This document shows positions 62,407 through 64,000 of a stretch of 64,000 nucleotides of DNA, in pieces. The stretch is from the NCBI RefSeq assembly GCF_005405885.1, contig NZ_BJFL01000020.1:16906-80905 (forward strand), in the 5' to 3' direction. Every line of letters starts with the position of its first letter. Position 1 is the stretch's first letter. The notes below the pieces were generated by a model that ran no database searches, was not told the origin of the DNA, and saw only the letters and a list, made by a program, of their open reading frames with translations. Both the position numbers and the translations under genes were made by a program. This DNA is from Gandjariella thermophila (GTDB lineage: Bacteria; Actinomycetota; Actinomycetes; Mycobacteriales; Pseudonocardiaceae).

Positions 62407-63654
62407 TCACCGTGGTGCGGCGCCGCACGGCAGCAGGCCCCGGTCGGCCTTCGCGGTCAGCACCCGCCGCTCGGACGCCGCGACCGCGTCGGCGAAGCCC
62501 GGGTCGCGGTGCGCCCGGTCGACCACGGCGTCCACCATCGGCTGGACCGTGTTCGGGTCGGCGGTGAGCACGACGTCGCCGCCCGCGGCGAGGAAGTCGA
62601 CCGCGCGCTCGCCGACCGGCACCGCGGCGACCTCCTGGGCGCGGCCGAGGTCGTCGGAGACGATCAGACCGGAAAAGCCGAGCGTGCCTCGGACCAGGCC
62701 GCGCAGCGCGGCCGGCGAGAACACCGCCCGGTGCGCCGGGTCGAGCCGCGGGTAGGTGGCCGATGAACTCATCACGAACGTCGTACCGGCCCGGACGGCG
62801 GCACCGAACGGGCCGAGCGCCGGGTCGTTCGGGCTGGTCTCCGCGTCCGTCACGCCGGCGGAGAAGTCGGTGTTGCCGGTGACCCGGCCGAGCCCGGGAA
62901 AGTGCTTGACCGTGGTGGCCACCCCCGCGTCCTGCATGCCCTGCACGAACGCGGTGACGTGCGCGGCGACGGTCGCGGGGTCGGTGCCGAACGCCCGGTC
63001 GAACCGGCCGATCGGCGCGTTCGCCGCGCCGAGCCGGGCGGAGAGCACGTCGCCGACCGGGGCCAGGTTCAGGTTGACGCCGGCCGCGCGCAGTTCGCGT
63101 CCCCACTGGCTGGCCGCGGCGCGCAGCCGGTCCGGCGGCCACCGGCCCTGCACCGCCGCGGACGGCATGTCGGAGAAGCCGGGCCCGGACAGCACCTGCA
63201 CCTCGCCGCCCTCCTGGTCGGCGGCGACGAACAGGCCGACGCCGTGCGCGGCGGCGGTCCCGACGCGCTGGACGGCGTCGGCGACGTGGGCGACGCCGTC
63301 CACCCCGCCCCTGCCGCGCCCGACCAGGAACACCCCGCCCAGGCCGTAGCGGCCGAGCACCGCGGACTCGGTCGGGCCGGGGCCGGTCGCCGGCACCCCG
63401 ACCACAAACAGTTGGCCGGCCCTGGTCCGCTCGTCCATGCCGGTCAGGCTGGCCCGCACGCAGGAGGCCACCGCTGAGGCGTGCTCCTCGGCCTCCGACC
63501 GGGCCGAGGGTGACGGGATCGTGGTCGCGGCCGTCGGTCCGGCCGCGTGCGGCCGCGGCGTTCCGGGCACCCCGCCGCCCGTCGCGCAGGCCGTGGCCGT
63601 CACGGCGGCGAGCAGTGTCACGGCCCACCGGAGGATGCGCAGCCGCGCTGTCAA
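62407..63654 (-). CDS. GH3 beta-N-acetylhexosaminidase-type lipoprotein
   Basis: A 415-residue lipoprotein with a signal peptide ending in VTATAC and a glycoside hydrolase family 3 barrel (TRAGQLFVVGVPATG, TTVKHFPGLGRVTGNTDFS, GLIVSDDLGRAQ). The KHFPG and SDDL motifs, with the catalytic Asp, fit NagZ-like enzymes that cut GlcNAc from peptidoglycan. TTG at 63654 is chosen for GGAGG at 4-nt spacing. A micro-ORF ends 9 bp before it. Confidence 0.85.
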   Translation of the reverse strand: MTARLRILRWAVTLLAAVTATACATGGGVPGTPRPHAAGPTAATTIPSPSARSEAEEHASAVASCVRASLTGMDERTRAGQLFVVGVPATGPGPTESAVLGRYGLGGVFLVGRGRGGVDGVAHVADAVQRVGTAAAHGVGLFVAADQEGGEVQVLSGPGFSDMPSAAVQGRWPPDRLRAAASQWGRELRAAGVNLNLAPVGDVLSARLGAANAPIGRFDRAFGTDPATVAAHVTAFVQGMQDAGVATTVKHFPGLGRVTGNTDFSAGVTDAETSPNDPALGPFGAAVRAGTTFVMSSSATYPRLDPAHRAVFSPAALRGLVRGTLGFSGLIVSDDLGRAQEVAAVPVGERAVDFLAAGGDVVLTADPNTVQPMVDAVVDRAHRDPGFADAVAASERRVLTAKADRGLLPCGAAPR

Positions 63655-63663
63655 ACCGCCTCC

Positions 63664-63756
63664 CTATCCGCGAGTTCGCGCGCTACCGCGATCGCGTCGC
63701 CAGGGCACACCAGATGCGCCGTGGCCACGTTGGCTGCCGCGACTCGACGCACGCAT
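63664..63756 (-). CDS. 30-residue micro-ORF before the GH3 lipoprotein
   Basis: ATG at 63756 has GGGAG at 7-nt spacing; the frame ends TAG 9 bp before the lipoprotein TTG, whose ribosome site lies directly after the stop. It opens MRASSRGSQRGHGA, almost the same as the micro-ORF at 32881-32973, and has exactly the same length, though the second halves differ. It is probably a translated leader controlling the lipoprotein gene. No family was recognised. Confidence 0.55.
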   Translation of the reverse strand: MRASSRGSQRGHGASGVPWRRDRGSARTRG

Positions 63757-63906
63757 CAGGGCGCTCCCTTCCCGTCGCGTTCCCGCCCGGCCCCACCGGC
63801 ACGACGGTAGGTGACCGCGTTCGGTACGGCATGCCAGCACCCAGCAAACCAGACCACCGCGTGCAGCAGCCGGGTGAACAGGTGCGCTGAGGAAGGCACC
63901 GGCGCG

Positions 63907-64000
63907 GTGGAGTCCAACGCGGCCACCGTCGCGGACGTGATCGCCGAGGTGCAGGCGAGCCGGCTCACCGAGCGCGGCGCCACCCGGGCGGATGATCGGC
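63907..64000 (+). CDS. Start of an unknown gene cut by the right edge
   Basis: GTG at 63907 with GAGGAAGG 10 nt upstream opens a frame (VESNAATVADVIAEVQASRL) with strong GC bias at third positions that runs off the window. About 31 residues are visible and no family can be named. The preceding 150 bp, divergent from the micro-ORF, show no other gene. Confidence 0.4.
   Translation, partial: MESNAATVADVIAEVQASRLTERGATRADDR

Noticed and set aside
57681..62567. Very long rightward frame opposite the glucosidase and asnB genes
   Set aside because: It is a mirror of the leftward genes' codon bias; no domain or membrane pattern is visible and no ribosome site fits.

Overview
The window is high-GC actinomycete DNA. 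The presence of a SARP regulator, a type II polyketide cluster, GAF-ANTAR sensors, XRE/DUF397 pairs, MAB_1171c-type membrane proteins and an acyl-CoA carboxylase epsilon subunit suggests Streptomyces-like or, more probably, Pseudonocardiales relatives. The genus is an inference. No rRNA, tRNA, IS element or CRISPR array was seen.

Positions 1-15.2 kb hold the right-hand part of a type II (aromatic) polyketide cluster that runs off the left edge. On the minus strand, right to left, are an O-methyltransferase, a P450-derived glycosyltransferase activator with its glycosyltransferase, a small MIase-like protein, a MycE-like sugar O-methyltransferase, the minimal PKS (KS-alpha, KS-beta, ACP), an actIII-type ketoreductase, a two-domain aromatase/cyclase, an ABM-type monooxygenase and a second O-methyltransferase cut by the edge. 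A P450 (plus strand), an MFS exporter, a TetR regulator and a SARP regulator complete it. The likely product is a C-9-reduced aromatic polyketide, oxidised, O-methylated and carrying a methylated deoxysugar.

Positions 15.5-30.2 kb are mixed. They hold an XRE regulator / HExxH protein / MAB_1171c membrane protein operon preceded by three 16-bp repeats, acyl-CoA carboxylase beta and epsilon subunits, a TOBE-domain regulator with a modABC molybdate transporter, two GAF-ANTAR sensors, a hypothetical gene overlapping an EAL-CBS-GGDEF protein, and a two-gene module resembling phage tail/depolymerase proteins.

Positions 30.6-48.4 kb encode exopolysaccharide formation. Contents are a PAP2 phosphatase, then one tightly coupled operon (leader ORF, sugar oxidoreductase, micro-ORF, sugar aminotransferase, Wzz-like, MurJ-like flippase, Wzy-like polymerase, priming sugar transferase, Alg13/14-like glycosyltransferase, FemAB/GNAT protein), two nucleotide-sugar dehydrogenases, two methyltransferases, a second FemAB protein and a secreted beta-helix protein. 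Between 42.2 and 42.6 kb lie decayed copies of two genes from this same region.

Positions 48.4-64 kb are chromosomal accessory and housekeeping genes. They include a VapBC-type toxin-antitoxin pair, a DUF397/XRE-DUF5753 pair, small hypothetical genes, a maleylpyruvate-isomerase-like protein, an LLM oxidoreductase, a divergent CHAT-protease / Cys-rich small protein / membrane protein module, a glycogen-debranching-type glucosidase with AsnB, and a GH3 lipoprotein preceded by a micro-ORF. That micro-ORF shares its first 14 codons with the one in the polysaccharide operon, which is the most unusual signal found here.
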